Shown here: positions 22,471 through 34,739 of the stretch, piece by piece
Position numbering within the stretch: the first letter of the stretch is position 1
Layout of the letters: each line of letters opens with the position of its first letter
Assembly: GCA_964036665.1 (NCBI GenBank)
Contig: OZ038527.1
Span: 8,277,835-8,341,834 of the forward strand
Direction of reading: 5' to 3'
Length of the DNA stretch: 64,000 nucleotides
Origin: Gordius sp. MW1
Lineage: Eukaryota; Nematomorpha; Gordioida; Gordea; Gordiidae
The notes under the pieces: model-generated
Seen by the model: only the letters and a program-made list of their open reading frames with translations
Told to the model about the DNA's origin: nothing
Databases searched by the model: none
Program-made: the position numbers and the translations under genes

Positions 22471-23476
22471 TAGAGAACTGCAAAGTTACTTTTTTTCAAC
22501 CCGAACCCGACCGACCCGATTTTTTTTTAAATTTTTAACCCGAGCCCGACCCAACCCGAAAGATTTTAAATTTTTTAACTCGAACCCGACCCGAGAGCAT
22601 GTTAAAATTTTCAACCAGAATCCGACCCGGCTCGAAAGCGTTTAAATCTTTTAAACCGAATTCCTCCCGAAGGCGTTTTAAATTTTGGTATCCAACGCGA
22701 GTGTAGGGAAAATGTGGTGTGCACAGGTGTGCATGATGGGAGTAGCCAAGGGGTGGCAGGCAGGGACAGGCGGCTGCCTCCCTCTAACTCCATAAAATCT
22801 AAGAAATTTTGTCAAATTATGGCTAAAATTAAAAAAAATGGTTGCCCTTCCCTTAATCATTATTGCCCCCCTCCCCATGGCGGTGTGTAAAATTTAATCG
22901 ACACATTAAAGTGCGATTTATGAGACTAATTGATACCACAGATTTTGATTACTCAATTGATTTGAATGATTTATTTGAGAGATGTATATAAATAGGATAG
23001 CATCTACAATATCGGGCCACATTTAATTTGAAATATATAGTTTTGCAAATGAACCATTTAATAAATTCAAACTTACTTTTATTTGTTTTATGCATATATA
23101 CTTATGTAGTTTAAATTAATAATGAACGACTACTTTCCATTATCTTTAAATACAATTTAAAAATATTATTTTTTTATATATTTTTTCCTTTCACGAGTCG
23201 AATTTAAATTTGCATCCAAATTAAAACAATAAAAAAAAAAAAGTAATTAAATTAGCTGAATGTGAATAAATAAACTTATACATTTCGATATTAATTAAAA
23301 AATAGTATAGATAATAGCTTGATTTTGTGTATTTTGCATTGTAAGATTCATAACCTTTGACCAGACACTTTAACTCCAACCCGGCCCGACCCGAAAGCAT
23401 ATTAAAATTTTCAACCCGAACCCGACTCGAAGACCAAAATTCGGGTCGAATTTCGGGTCACCCGTGCAGTTCTCTA
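22471..23476. mobile_element. hAT-like non-autonomous element with CCCGACCCGA subterminal repeats
   Basis: Inverted ends TAGAGAACTGCA are typical of hAT transposons. They are flanked by octamers ACCCGAGG (22463-22470) and ACCCAAGG (23477-23484), matching at 7 of 8. Both subterminal regions (22485-22680 and 23375-23460) contain repeated AACCCGACCCGAAAG-type motifs separated by TTTTAAATTTT. The middle is AT-rich with no transposase frame. A GGGCGTAGCC-type relative is inserted at about 22733-22880. Confidence 0.75.
22733..22880. mobile_element. GGGCGTAGCC-family MITE, partial, nested in the hAT-like element
   Basis: It begins ATGGGAGTAGCCAAGG and carries the GGCGGCTGCC / AT core / CCCTTCCCTTAATCATTATTG pattern of copies 1 and 2. 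The right terminus is lost or replaced (CCCCATGG instead of GGCTACGCCC). Confidence 0.65.
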
Positions 23477-23566
23477 ACCCAAGGTAACTGAATGGAGTTG
23501 GCTACTCAAGGAGAACGTCTAACATCTATAATAAAAATTTTCAAAAAAGAAAAGAATACACACTGA

Positions 23567-23724
23567 CAGGGGCGTAGCCGGGGGGGGGGACCCTGAATGA
23601 CGAAAAAAAAATTTTCATTGCAAAGATTCTTAAAAATTAAAAACATTTAGTTTTGCCCCTCCCTAATTGAACTTTTAAACGTTTTGCCCCCCCCCCCCTA
23701 ATCCAAAACCTGGCTACGCCCCTG
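23567..23724. mobile_element. GGGCGTAGCC-family MITE, copy 6
   Basis: Ends CAGGGGCGTAGCC and TGGCTACGCCCCTG are flanked by CACACTGA and CACACAGA (7 of 8). The interior is in the inverse orientation to copies 3 and 4. Confidence 0.8.
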
Positions 23725-23944
23725 CACACAGATATAAATTTGAAAAACTCCCCTCTTCCTAATATATACTGCAATTCTGTCTACATTCAGATCAATATGA
23801 GAAAATATCATTCCAAATTCCCACCACGTAAAATTATTTTTTTAATTTTTTGAAATGTTAAAACTTAGAAAAATGATATTTCTGTAATAGATTAAATTTT
23901 CAAATAGTTTATCGTACGACCTAAATCGTGTGTAAGAATTTAAT

Positions 23945-24061
23945 GATTTAGGGAGGAGCAAAATGATCATATTTTAAAATTTGAGCCAATATTATAATAA
24001 ATTTTTGGATATAGAGGGGGGCAGCCGCCCTCCCTGCCCCCCCCCCCCGGCTACGCCCATG
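23945..24061. mobile_element. GGGCGTAGCC-family MITE, left-truncated
   Basis: Only the right end is complete (CCGGCTACGCCCATG), preceded by GGGGGGCAGCCGCCCTCCCT and the AT core. The left terminus is missing. Confidence 0.65.
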
Positions 24062-24911
24062 TTTGACAGTCTCTTTCTAAAGATTTGGTTTGGCAATACC
24101 ATAAATCCTCTTTATTTGTATATAAAGCAAATGTGTATCTACTATCTACTACATTAGGCACTGACTCTGACACTTCAAATGTGACATCGTTTATCACTGT
24201 TGTCAATGTAATTATTGTGTTTTCGCGGATGGATTAAATATCATGGTCTTCATTGATCGTTTGCTGTCGCGCAAAATAACTTTATCTTATGAAACTTTAG
24301 GAATGCACATATGGAGTTATTGTATGCTTCCTTCCAAGGCATAAGACGTCTGAAGGGGAATCAGTAAAAATGTATTATATACATAAAAATTAAATATTAA
24401 CAAATTTGTGTGATACTAATGTGCAGAGCTAAATATAAAAATCGAGATTAGTTAAAAGTCATCTTTTATGAAGTTAAATATTTTGTTTTGAAGTTGCAAT
24501 TTTTTAACCTCGCATATGATTTTTATAGTTTTTTATAGTTTCATAATAAAAATGCCTATTATAAAAATTTTTTTTTTATAGATTAGCCTTCTGAATAATA
24601 AAACTCTCGGGAAAAGTCTTTAAAGTTCTGACAATTGTTGTTAGTGTGTATTAAAGTAATAGAGTTGTCCTTTGATGTGGAGCACGTTTTACTCGAGAAT
24701 CGACAATTCACCCGTGTACTTTAGCTATTAATAATGGTCATAATGACAGCTGGGACACAATGACAAACGTTGGAATGAGATGAGACATTTTAGCAAATGT
24801 TGTTTAATTTGCGTGTAAATGTGTTTTTTAGAACAATATAATTTAAATTAACTTATTGCAAACTTTTACAATTTAACTCACTCTTATTAACATTCTTCTT
24901 AGAATACCTCG
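24062..24911. other. Intergenic DNA upstream of gene C
   Basis: No gene recognised. It should contain the promoter and 5' UTR of gene C, but I see no convincing core promoter element. Confidence 0.5.
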
Positions 24912-27900
24912 ATGAATTTAAGCAGAATTTTAACTTTACTATTATTAATTTGGTTCGGGAAAGGGAGCCAATTCCCAAATGATCCAATTTTTTACGTGGC
25001 AATAATGTCATTAATCCCCTCTCTAAAAATTTCTAATCTAGATGGCGATTCACTACACAACAACTTATCTTTCATTCCAATATCAAAAGAATGTCGATCC
25101 GCTATTCTTCAGTATAGTGTGGCCCTGCAAGAAAAACAGACTTGGGCTTTGAGAATGTGGGATGCTTCGGGAAAATATCCCGTAGCGGGAGCTAGGGAAG
25201 GCAATTTTTTTGCCTTAGGATCCTATGATCAATGCTTAATTCACGCGTCTCCCACAAAATCTACTTATTGCTCAATCGCCATTGCTAGTCACAGCTTAGT
25301 TTTCGACCAGCTAGACGGTTACACGCCCGACATTACTAAGGATTTCAAAAGTCTCGCTCCCTTTTTCAGAGCCATGCCGGGAACGGTATTTAGAATTGGT
25401 TGGTGCGTTCCATCGGACTGCAGCCCCGTGGATGTGGAAATTGTGCTTAAACCCATTTTGAAATTACTGGTCCGTAACGATTTAATGCAAATAACTTTAA
25501 CTAATTCCATAGATAATACAAGTCTATATGATAAATTAACGGTCGATCAAGTTATATGTACGGATACAGAGGGTATCCCCATCGATAAACATATCTTTGA
25601 ATCCACACTGGAAGAAGGATATACTTTAAAAAAGGCTAAATACATCGACGCTAAAAAAAGAGAAATTAACTTGCACTTTTGGGTGGCTACTTCATTTTTA
25701 GGCATAATTTTTGCTATCGTCATTTTAGCCCATTTTACTTGCAAAAGAAGGATTGAGGCACAAAATGACGCCAATTTAGGATATCGGCTGTTGGAGTGCT
25801 TTTCTTTGGGCAAAAACTTTAAAAAACTCCTTCATGGAACGGAAGAGAGTAATAATGGATCCTTTAAAACTACAATATCAAATGGGTATAGCAGCCATGG
25901 CAAACATGTTCAATTAAAAGGTTTTTACTCGCACGAAAATATTTTGGAATATAAACCGTTGAATATATTGTATGGCATTAGGGCAATGAGCATGGTCCAC
26001 GTCATATTAGCTCACACGTACGTTTTGTCCATGTTCGTCATTCGGAACCTAGCCGAAGTTCTTGGTCCGACCATGTTCCAAGACCCTTTCATAGTTTTTT
26101 TATTTTCCGGGTTTTTTGCAGTGGATACCTTCTTTTTTCTCTCCGGCTTTTTGTGCGTCATGAATACCAATCCTATAAAGGATGAAAAAACTAACGGTCA
26201 TCTATTCGAGGGGAACGATCACTGCGTATCAAGGCAGAAAAATGGATTTACAAAGCCATCTTGCTCAATTGTAAAAGATATAGTCACAAACGGTTTCGAA
26301 AATCCCATAAAAAACCTTCAAGTTAACGGGTCAATTTCAAAATGCGAGGCCAAATGTATCTCTCTGGGTGGCAAAATTAAGGACATAACGGCTACGTACT
26401 TATATCGTTATGTAAGGTTAACCCCGATGTACATAGCTCTACTATCGTGTGAAACCTACATATTGCCCCATTTATTTGGACGCTCCGGGGGCCCGCTCAA
26501 AGCCATTTCTGATGGCAACGAAGTGAATTGCAAAGCTATGTGGTGGACAAACCTTCTTTACATCAATAATTTAGTAGGGGAGCGACGCATGTGTGGAGTT
26601 TGGACTTGGTATCTCGCAAACGATGTTCAATTCCATCTTTTAGTTCCATTTTTATTAGCACCATGGACAACAGGAACTAAATGCCTTAGAGTTAGACGTT
26701 TTATCCTGATTATGGTATTGAACGTTTCGGTATGCTGCAGCTTTGCCATTAGTCTCAACCGTGGTTACAGGTTAAAATTGTCATAATTCATTTGGTTTTA
26801 TATAGGCACTACTAACCTTTTAACTTTTACTCACCATTTTTGAGTCGTATTACAAGTTTTAGTTATGCAGTGGCGTAGGCATGCCTCAAGGGGTGGAGGT
26901 TTAAAGTTTTTGAAAAATAATACCTTTAAACAAATGATCGCCCAAAGAGGGTTATTTGTGTTTAAAATTCGATTAAAAAATTGATTAAACTCATGGGCTT
27001 AGGCAGGGGGGCCGAGCCCCCTCCCACTCGAAATGACCAATAAAAATTTAATACAAAAACTCTTAAAAATTAACAAACAAATTGTGTTTTGCCCCCCCCC
27101 CCCCTAATTGAACTTAGACAACTTTCGTCCCCCCCCCCCTAATTGGCTGCGCCCATGATTAAACTTATATACACTTATTATCTGCGATGGTTTTTTGATA
27201 TACATTGCCTTAATAATATCTTCAGGATTGTGTTTGTAGAAAAGGTATTAACAGTTAAATTATTAAAACTTTGTGACCCAATCCCGCAGGTGGTCATTCT
27301 TCTAAGAATGCAACTTGCAAAGAGCTCCTTTCATTTTTTAGGAAAAATGCCAATCATTGTTTGAACTAGAAACATGCATGGGTTGGCCCACCAGAAAAAC
27401 TCGGGCCCGCCTCGGGCTCGTTGAGATTAATTTATAGGCCAAAGCCCGGCCCGCAACTTTTTAGCCAAGCACGGGCTCAGCTTGGGCCCTTCCCAAAAAT
27501 AATTCTTTATTGTTTTGCTGTTTTTTAAATGCAAATTTAGTTTTTATTATCTATATGTTGAAAAGATTCTTATTCAAAAAAAAGCTCTTCAAAAAAAGCT
27601 CTTTAAAAAAAGCTGATCAGAAATAAAGCTAATAAACCAATAGGAACATTTGGCAATTTCGACATATAGTGCATACAATCTAATGTAAATTTAGGAATAT
27701 TTGGCAGTTTCTGCGTATAGTGCAGAATATCTAATTGATTTAAACGTATTCTCCCGCAAATTAGATTAATCCATGGATTTAAAATTCTTTTGCAATTTAG
27801 ATTTAACCTTCTAACGGAAGTTTTCCCACCATTTTTAAATATCCCATTTTTTATACCATTTTTGAATATCTATACTATTTTTAGATATCTTATTAATAAA

Positions 27901-29551
27901 TCTAATTATTAGATCTTATTTTTAAAAATCCTATTTTTGAATATCTAACCCATTTTTATATATTCAATATTTAAATTTTATTTTCAAGTTTGTTGTGCGA
28001 CATACTCCTCATAAGACATCAAGTACATTTTAGGGTCTAGATTTTTATATTAGCTTTTTTTCTGATCAGCTTTTTTTGAAGAGCCTTTTTTGAATAGAAA
28101 CGGTTGAAAATGATCAATAATAATCATGTTAAAAGTCATCAATCTCAAACGGGTTATTATTTTTACCAACAAGCCATCGCGATTTGACCTTTGCTAATAG
28201 CAACCTTTTTATCTCATATATAATTGGAAATTCTATGCAAGGTTAATTTATTGAACAGAATTTACAAAGTTTTGCTAATTTTCAACTTTGTTTAAAATAA
28301 AAACTTTCGGGGTTACTTTTTTTAAAAACAAGAGCTCTATAAATGAATTATGAGTAATGAATAAATCATTATTGTAAAAATTGAATAATTCGAAAATTAT
28401 GTAACCATACTAAGTAATTATCCATTATAATACAAAAATAATATCATTATTTAAATAATGTTATTGTCCGGAGGCGGGCCTACTTATGGCTGATCCCGCC
28501 CCGAGTCCGTTTGGCCCTTGAAGCACTCGACCCTTATTTTTTTAGACAAGAGCCCATCAATGCCCGCCACGTTTATAGACCATCCGCAGGCAGGAATTTT
28601 ATCGACATTTGCTTTATAACAAAGTTGGTTATGTCATAATCATCTAAAAGTAGACTTTAACATCAATCTAAATAATAATTCTTAGTCAATTTTGATCAGA
28701 AATCTCTACAGTAGAACTAGCACACTTAGTTTCTGAATAAAAGAGATTTTAAAGTAAGTTTAAAAATGAAGAAACGAAGCGTGCAAAACGCTTTTTAAAA
28801 TGATCATTTATACTTGAGAATTTATTTTCTCGATTTTTTAATATCTGTATTTGACATTCCTTGTAGACCTGGTTTACTTGCCAACGACGCTAAGGTTCTA
28901 GATACTTTTTACGATTACTATATTAAGCCCGTAGTCAGAATCTCTCCATTTATATTGGGTATGCTCTTGGGTTGTATGTTGCGACCTCTCAGAAATCCTT
29001 CTACTACCCTCGAAGAAAATTATCTCAATGAGGATCAAGACGGGACTAAGCCAAAATTTAGCTATTTTCTCTTGGCAGCAGGGTCCCCTTTAATAACTAT
29101 ACTCGCATACATGTCGATTTTGAAAGTAATTACAACCTCACCCATAGACTCCGGTTCCATAGTAGCGTCATTGATGAATTCCATGGCCCGAGTCCTTTGG
29201 TCCTGCTTCATAGCTTGCCTAATCTACAACGCTTTCGTATGGAGGCAAGTTACAACCTTAACTCAATTCCTCTCTCACAAGGTCTGGATCCCGATAAGTA
29301 ATCTCACCTACGCCGCTTACTTAATTCACCCGATAGCTATACAAACTGTGATTCGCAATTTGCGAGAACCCCTATACCTGACCCATACACTTTTCGTAGT
29401 TTTAGCAGCCGGCTATTGGATTATGAGCTACGGCACGGGTCTACTCTTCAGCTTGGCCTTCGAGGTACCGGCCGTTAATTTTGCCAAGGCTTTTATAAAG
29501 AGATCGGGTGTAGAAAAACATGAAACGCCGCTTGGTAGAAAGACTAAATGA
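24912..29551 (+). CDS. Acyltransferase-3 membrane protein, NRF-6/NDG-4 type (gene C)
   Basis: Two exons, 24912-26770 and 28867-29551, joined in phase 2, give 847 residues. A signal peptide (MNLSRILTLLLLIWFGKG) precedes the NRF domain with MWDASGKYPVAGAREGNFFA, SYDQC and GWCVPSDCSPVDVEI. The acyltransferase-3 domain has YGIRAMSMVHVILAHTYVLS with the conserved histidine, VDTFFFLSGFL, MWWTNLLYINNLVG and VWTWYLANDVQFHLL. The second exon has TFYDYYIKPVVRISPF and, near the end, SNLTYAAYLIHPIA. An unusual hydrophilic loop of about 80 residues rich in Asn, Lys and Gly (from NPIKDEKTNG) separates two membrane helices where genes A and B have about 20. The intron splits the gene at the same codon position as intron 1 of A and B, and harbours repeats. 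Divergent to gene B. Substrate unknown. Confidence 0.92.
26992..27157. mobile_element. GGGCGTAGCC-family MITE, copy 8 (gene C intron)
   Basis: Ends CATGGGCTTAGGCAGG and GGCTGCGCCCATG are slightly diverged, with an exact 8-bp duplication ATTAAACT (26984-26991, 27158-27165). A degenerate start of another copy (GTGGCGTAGGCATGCC) is visible just upstream near 26871. Confidence 0.8.
27385..28600. mobile_element. Inverted-repeat element with GGCCCG-rich ends in the gene C intron
   Basis: GC-rich ends (27390-27500 with CGGGCCCGCCTCGGGCTCG; 28470-28575 with GGCGGGCC and CCCGCCCCGAGTCCG) flank an AT-rich middle. Inside, an arm at about 27572-27630 (AAGCTCTTCAAAAAAAGCTG-type sequence) is inverted at about 28052-28100. 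No coding frame. The exact boundaries and any target duplication were not resolved; it probably belongs with the other CCCG-rich non-autonomous elements here. Confidence 0.6.
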
Positions 29552-32377
29552 TCGCCATTCACAAACTTGAAATCGCCAATAATTTATTTTCAAAATTGTA
29601 GGACATTTTATAGCAGTTAGTGAATTAATATAGCCTTCTAAAGGGATTAGATAAATATTTCAATATTAATATATCGTATTATTATAATTTGAAAATGATA
29701 TGATTTTACAACGGACATTTCAAAATGTCATACAAAAAATTGATTCAATTGTGTTCAAACATTGTTCTATTTATTTTAATGAAATATAAATAGTAAAAAC
29801 TCATGAAAAATATTCTTAGTCAGTAAATTTAGTGTTTTTAGGGATTTATTCAAAGTTTTATCAGTATCTATCTTTTAAAAATATTTATAAAATTGCAGAA
29901 CTTGCAATTAATATCAAATTAAAATTCACAATATGTGTCTTTTGGGTTAAATTAAATTTAATTAAAACAATAGCCTTATCTCAATTTTTATAAAAAGATG
30001 ATTTAAAAAATTTGGGCGATTAATTTGTAATTCAAGTGATAAAATGTTATAATTCCCAACTTTATGTAGATTTTATCAATTTTTCTACGTTCTGTAGTTT
30101 CGTAAACAATTTGGATAACAAATTTTAAGCGACATCTTCGCCTGATAGAGGAAATGGTGTACAGATAGTTGTAAAAAATAACCCACGTTCAAAAAAAAAG
30201 AATAATTAATTATCAATTGTAAATTTTTTGGGGTCTATTTCTATCATAGGAGAAAAAAATTGAGAGAAAAATTACTTTTCTAATAAGTTCAAAAAAAAAT
30301 TCGCAAAATTTTTAAAAATGCTTGAGTCAAGCTTAGCTTAAAAGAGGATTCGAGCTTTTTATTTTACCATATTTTAAACTGTTTCATATTTTGGCAACAA
30401 AAATCAATAAAAAAATAAAGTTAGTAAGTGAAATGATCACATTCTATAAAACTTTTGCAAATATAAAATGGGATATGATGATGATCCATAGAAACACGTG
30501 GCTTCCATCATTTTAAATATTTTCTGGCCATGTTGACTCGTACAAATTAGTTTATCTCTTTTAAAATCTAAGGGCTTGTCTTAATATCGGATTCAGATTT
30601 GAATCGCACCAATTGGATCTTTGTCTAAATATCCGATTCAATTTCATAGCTCAAACTCGGTTGTAACTATAAATATTTTATTTTTTGATAGTTAAAAACG
30701 TTTTTTTGTTTATTTCAACTTTTGAGATAAAATCTAAACTTTGCTGATACCTAAAAATTTAAAAACATACAACATTTAAGCTTAGGAAAAATTTTGCATT
30801 TTACAAATCTCTGTTATGTTATGCGTCTAAATTGTAAACCTGCTGTGAATTTGAAGGTAAGACAGGGCTATGTTATATTATAACCCGTACTACGATTTTT
30901 GCTGCGCAGCAAAATCCGATATTAAGACGAGTCCTAAACCTAATTTATTAACGGAAAGGCTACGTATGCTGGGCAAGGAATAACCCCTTCTAGAAATATT
31001 TACAATTAGTGATATTTATATATTTCTTACCAAAATAAACTTAAACTAGTTTAAAACCAATTAGCCAAAAAATTTGTCAAAAAACAAAATTTGTTCCAAA
31101 GTTTTTTATATTAAAATTTGTAAAACTTGTTTTTAATTATAACTTATGTTTTGACACGCTTGTGATCCAAGTAATAATTTTAATAAAAGTATTGAAAATG
31201 AGAGCAAGGTTTCACGTAACCCTAGCCCAATAAGTCGCGGTATCGGAAACAAATTTAAACGAAATCTTTTACTGTTTGAATTGAATAAAGGCTCGGGTTC
31301 TCAAACCAGTAATATATGGTCCAAATAAAGTGACCTAAACTTTTCATACCTTATCGTTTTTAATTTATTATGTTACAGTGACTTTTAAGGAGTAGAAAAC
31401 ACAGGTTTAAATTTTAAAATTACATTCAAAAATGTAAGTGTTAGAGGTTTTTGTTTTTTCAAATAACAACCAAACAAATTGGTTTTGAGACTAGTTCAGA
31501 TTTGGAACAATATGTTAATTAAAATCTGTTTAAACTATTTCGGTCACAACATGGCGATATAATATTTTAAAAGCGTGTTTTTTGATCAACGTTCTAAAGC
31601 CGCAAAATTATTATTTTTAATGGTGTACTTCTTTGGAGTATATTATTTTTAATTGATATAAATTTATATTTAACAATGTTAGAAACTAGAATTATTACAT
31701 ATAAATTGGTTGGTATTTAATAATTACATACTATTATTCTATCGTGAATTTTTAAAATTTTATCATATTCTAAATTAAAAATAATCATACCATTCATTTT
31801 TTTCTATTAATAATTTTAAATGTTTTAAAAAAATTTAACGCAAAAAAATAGTTGTTATAAAAATTATTCCTCATAAGAAAGTTAATAATGTAACTATACC
31901 GAAATTCAAAAAATATGTATTTTATTAAATTGTGAAACTAATATTTATCATAAAACATGAAAATATATAACTTGACAGAAAAAATAAGAAAACCCAAAAA
32001 TAGTCTCTGAATTTATATATTATTGTTTAATATTTGAAACAATTTTGTTAAATAACACAAAAAAAAATTAATAAATGGTCTAGTAGGACCGCAGCCTTTA
32101 GAAGTGCTCATATCTTGTAAACTATAGTGAAAAAATGCATGCAAATATCTCTAAAACTAGTAACTTTATTGTGATATAATTTTATGATGATGTTAACGCC
32201 TAAAATTAACAAAGGGTTAAATCGATAAAATACTTAAATATTTTTAATTAAGCAAATAACATTATTATTGGCTTCTAAAAAGGTTAAAAAAAAATTTATA
32301 TCGATTAACAATAAATTTTCTCACATAACTTTATCATCCAAGCCACTTTTAAACTTGCAATTATGCAGCAAGAGGGC
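29552..32377. other. AT-rich intergenic DNA, nothing supported
   Basis: Nearly 3 kb of AT-rich sequence with no open frame of note, no recognisable exon and no clear repeat termini. Confidence 0.6.
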
Positions 32378-32385
32378 ATTTGTAT

Positions 32386-32808
32386 CAGAGACCATATTTG
32401 CCCGGCCCGCTGCCCGCCTGGCCCACGGGCCGGGCTGGGCAACTGTCCTCAATTTTAACTTTCGGGCGGGCCCGGGCGGGTACCATAACAAGATTCGGGC
32501 TCAATTTTGTTTTTAAAATAATGTATTATATTGTTTTTGTGTATATTTTGCCACTTTTTTAATTGATTTCATAATGTTTGTTAATCCTAGTTCTTATTTT
32601 AAAAAAAAACCAAAAATTAAGATAAAATTGTTAAAAAATATAACGATATTAGTGCTAAAAATTTTAAAACACACCATTTCGGGCAGGGCAGCTGGGATAA
32701 TTCGGGCATTGCCGGGCGGACACATAGAAGGGTTCGGGCGGGCAGATTAATTATAAAATCGGGCCGGGCCGGGTTCGGGCAGAAAATTTTTAACGAATCT
32801 GACCTCTG
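32386..32808. mobile_element. 423-bp hAT-like MITE with GCCCGGCCCG ends
   Basis: The ends CAGAGACC and, inverted, CAGAGGTC are hAT-like. They are flanked by an exact 8-bp duplication ATTTGTAT (32378-32385, 32809-32816). Subterminal regions are dominated by GGCCCG/CGGGC repeats and the middle is AT-rich. Open frames running through it are artefacts. Confidence 0.85.
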
Positions 32809-32816
32809 ATTTGTAT

Positions 32817-34084
32817 ATCTTTACAATTACTTATAATTTATGAACAATAATAATTGGTGGCTTAAAATATACATTGATGTTTGGGAAAAATATAAAATGA
32901 AAAATGTTTTACATGAATATTGGTCTGGGGGAAGGGATAGTAGCGTTGACAAAATTGTGTATTTTTGACATAGGTATTTTGGTTATTTATACACTAATTA
33001 AGATTTTATTTTAGAATAACAATAACTTTTTTATTTGCATCATAAAATGGTAAATTAAATTTGTCTAAAAAATAGGGGTTGTGAGGCAAATTAAAGAGGG
33101 GCTAGTAGCAGCCCAGGTTTATTTCAGAGGCAACATTCAAACTCAGAAAAAACACTATTTTGTCAACATAAGAATGCAGTACAAAATTTTCATTTTTAAC
33201 ACCTGAACTTTATATTATACATTCATTTTAAAATATCACTCCCACTTTAATATCAATCAAAATGACTTAAGCAAAAAATTCAAGAGCCCAACAAACTTTA
33301 TTTAGTAAGTTTGTCCAAAGCAGCATGTTTTTAAAAATTTTGGCATTAATTCAAAACACAGATCCTTCTTTAATTTAAGAATGAGGTCCAGGCATTAAAT
33401 TTAATTATCTAACACCTTAAAACACATAGAATTTTCTTAGCTTTTGTTTTAAATTTGACCTTGGGTTCAAAATTTTAACATTAGATTGAAGATAGGAATT
33501 TTGACAAATGTTACAGATTTGTCAGCACAATAATTATGGTCTTAACCAGTTAGGCAAATATTTAATATTCATTGTGTGAAATGTGCTTCATTGCAAGAAT
33601 GGGTGAAGAAAAAGAAATTTTGTAAACGTATTTGTCAACTATATTAAATGTGCTAAATTCAATAAGCAATAAACTTTTGATCTTGCATTGTATAAGTAGG
33701 ATTGAAAAATTTTCTGATTTAGCCATTAAGAAAATAAATTTTATATTTTAATTAATCAACACTCCACACCTCTCTGGTATTTGATTTAATGATCATATAT
33801 CCTGTACACTTTAAATCATTTTTACTGACTTGTCTTTCTTTTAACTGGATGAAATAAACCTCAACTAATATAGACAGTAAAAAATGACAATAAAGTTTTA
33901 TTGAGAATGTGTTATAATATTCATAAGAATATGTTTCAAATTGTACCATTATGCATAACATATTTTGGAAAAAAATAGCAGGTCAAATATTGATAAATTA
34001 AAAAATTTTAATATTTGAACAAGTAATATGTGTATAGATTATTTATACATAGCTTTATTAGAGGGCATTCTTTGTTTCACGAGA
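32817..34084. other. AT-rich DNA downstream of RNASEK
   Basis: No further exon could be supported. The open frame 33752-33961 on the - strand has no recognisable domain; part of this interval may be the RNASEK 3' UTR. Confidence 0.5.
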
Positions 34085-34404
34085 CTAGTATGAATACATA
34101 CCTTTAGTGTTCAAATAATATTGGTACAGAGAAAACAGAAGGGTGACTACATATATAGCAGCAGCAATAAAACAATTGTAGGCATTCACTTTATAGCCTT
34201 CATATAATTTTTCAAGTGTCCAATGTTTAGCATCTATAGTTATGTCTTCACTTAGACTTGGACTTCTGACATAGAAAAATATCCCTAATAAAACCTAAAT
34301 TAATTTAAAAATATGAAGCTTAATAAAACCAGCATTATGATTCCCCAAACGCTTATAATTGAGCAACATATGGAATATTTTGGACCACAAACTTTTAAAC
34401 GCAT
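34085..34404 (-). CDS. RNASEK: Ribonuclease kappa
   Basis: Two exons, 34404-34330 and 34294-34085, separated by a 35-nt GT/AG intron, encode 94 residues, close to the family's usual length of about 100. The N-terminal part (MRLKVCGPKYSICCSIISVW) matches the family's CGPK...S.WG.IML start and first membrane helix. Exon 2 begins VLLGIFFYVRSPSLSEDI and contains the hallmark YNCFIAAAIYV in the second helix, then ends NTKGMYSY. RNase kappa is a small two-pass membrane protein described as an endoribonuclease and as a partner of the V-ATPase in endosomes. The stop is reached by reading through a possible GT donor after NTK, so a third small exon cannot be excluded. Two MITEs lie within 600 bp upstream of the start. 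Confidence 0.88.
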
Positions 34405-34498
34405 CAAAGGTTATTATAATAATTACATTTACTGCATTTTGGGACAATTTACAGATGATAGAATAAATCAAGATCGCTTAAATCCACGATTCAGTTGC

Positions 34499-34709
34499 AA
34501 TTGACCAAAGAGCAAATAACAAATAAATGTCTACGAAAATGCATTTGTCGATTAAAATGTGTGCATCTAATCCTAACCCAAACCCTAACGTAAAACCCCG
34601 AACTAAAACACTAACCCTAACGTTTTTGTCTCTGTAAACCCCTCTCAAAGTGCATTTTCGTTAAATATTTATAGACATTCATAGACATTCATAGAGATTT
34701 GGTCAGTTA
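34499..34709. repeat. Small inverted-repeat element with CCCTAA-like interior, upstream of RNASEK
   Basis: Left arm (34499-34550: TTGACCAAA, AATGTCTACGAAAATGCAT) is mirrored on the right (34650-34709: GTGCATTTTCGTTAA, ATAGACATTCATAGA, TTTGGTCAG). The interior 34568-34620 has degenerate CTAACCC units, which resemble telomere repeats but are interspersed with other bases. Probably a MITE. Confidence 0.5.
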
Positions 34710-34739
34710 AACTTTGGTCGAATGCACCGATACGAAATC

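Noticed and set aside
33752-33961. Possible last exon of RNASEK
   Set aside because: The RNASEK frame already ends in the usual place and length; this frame has no similarity and no clear acceptor.
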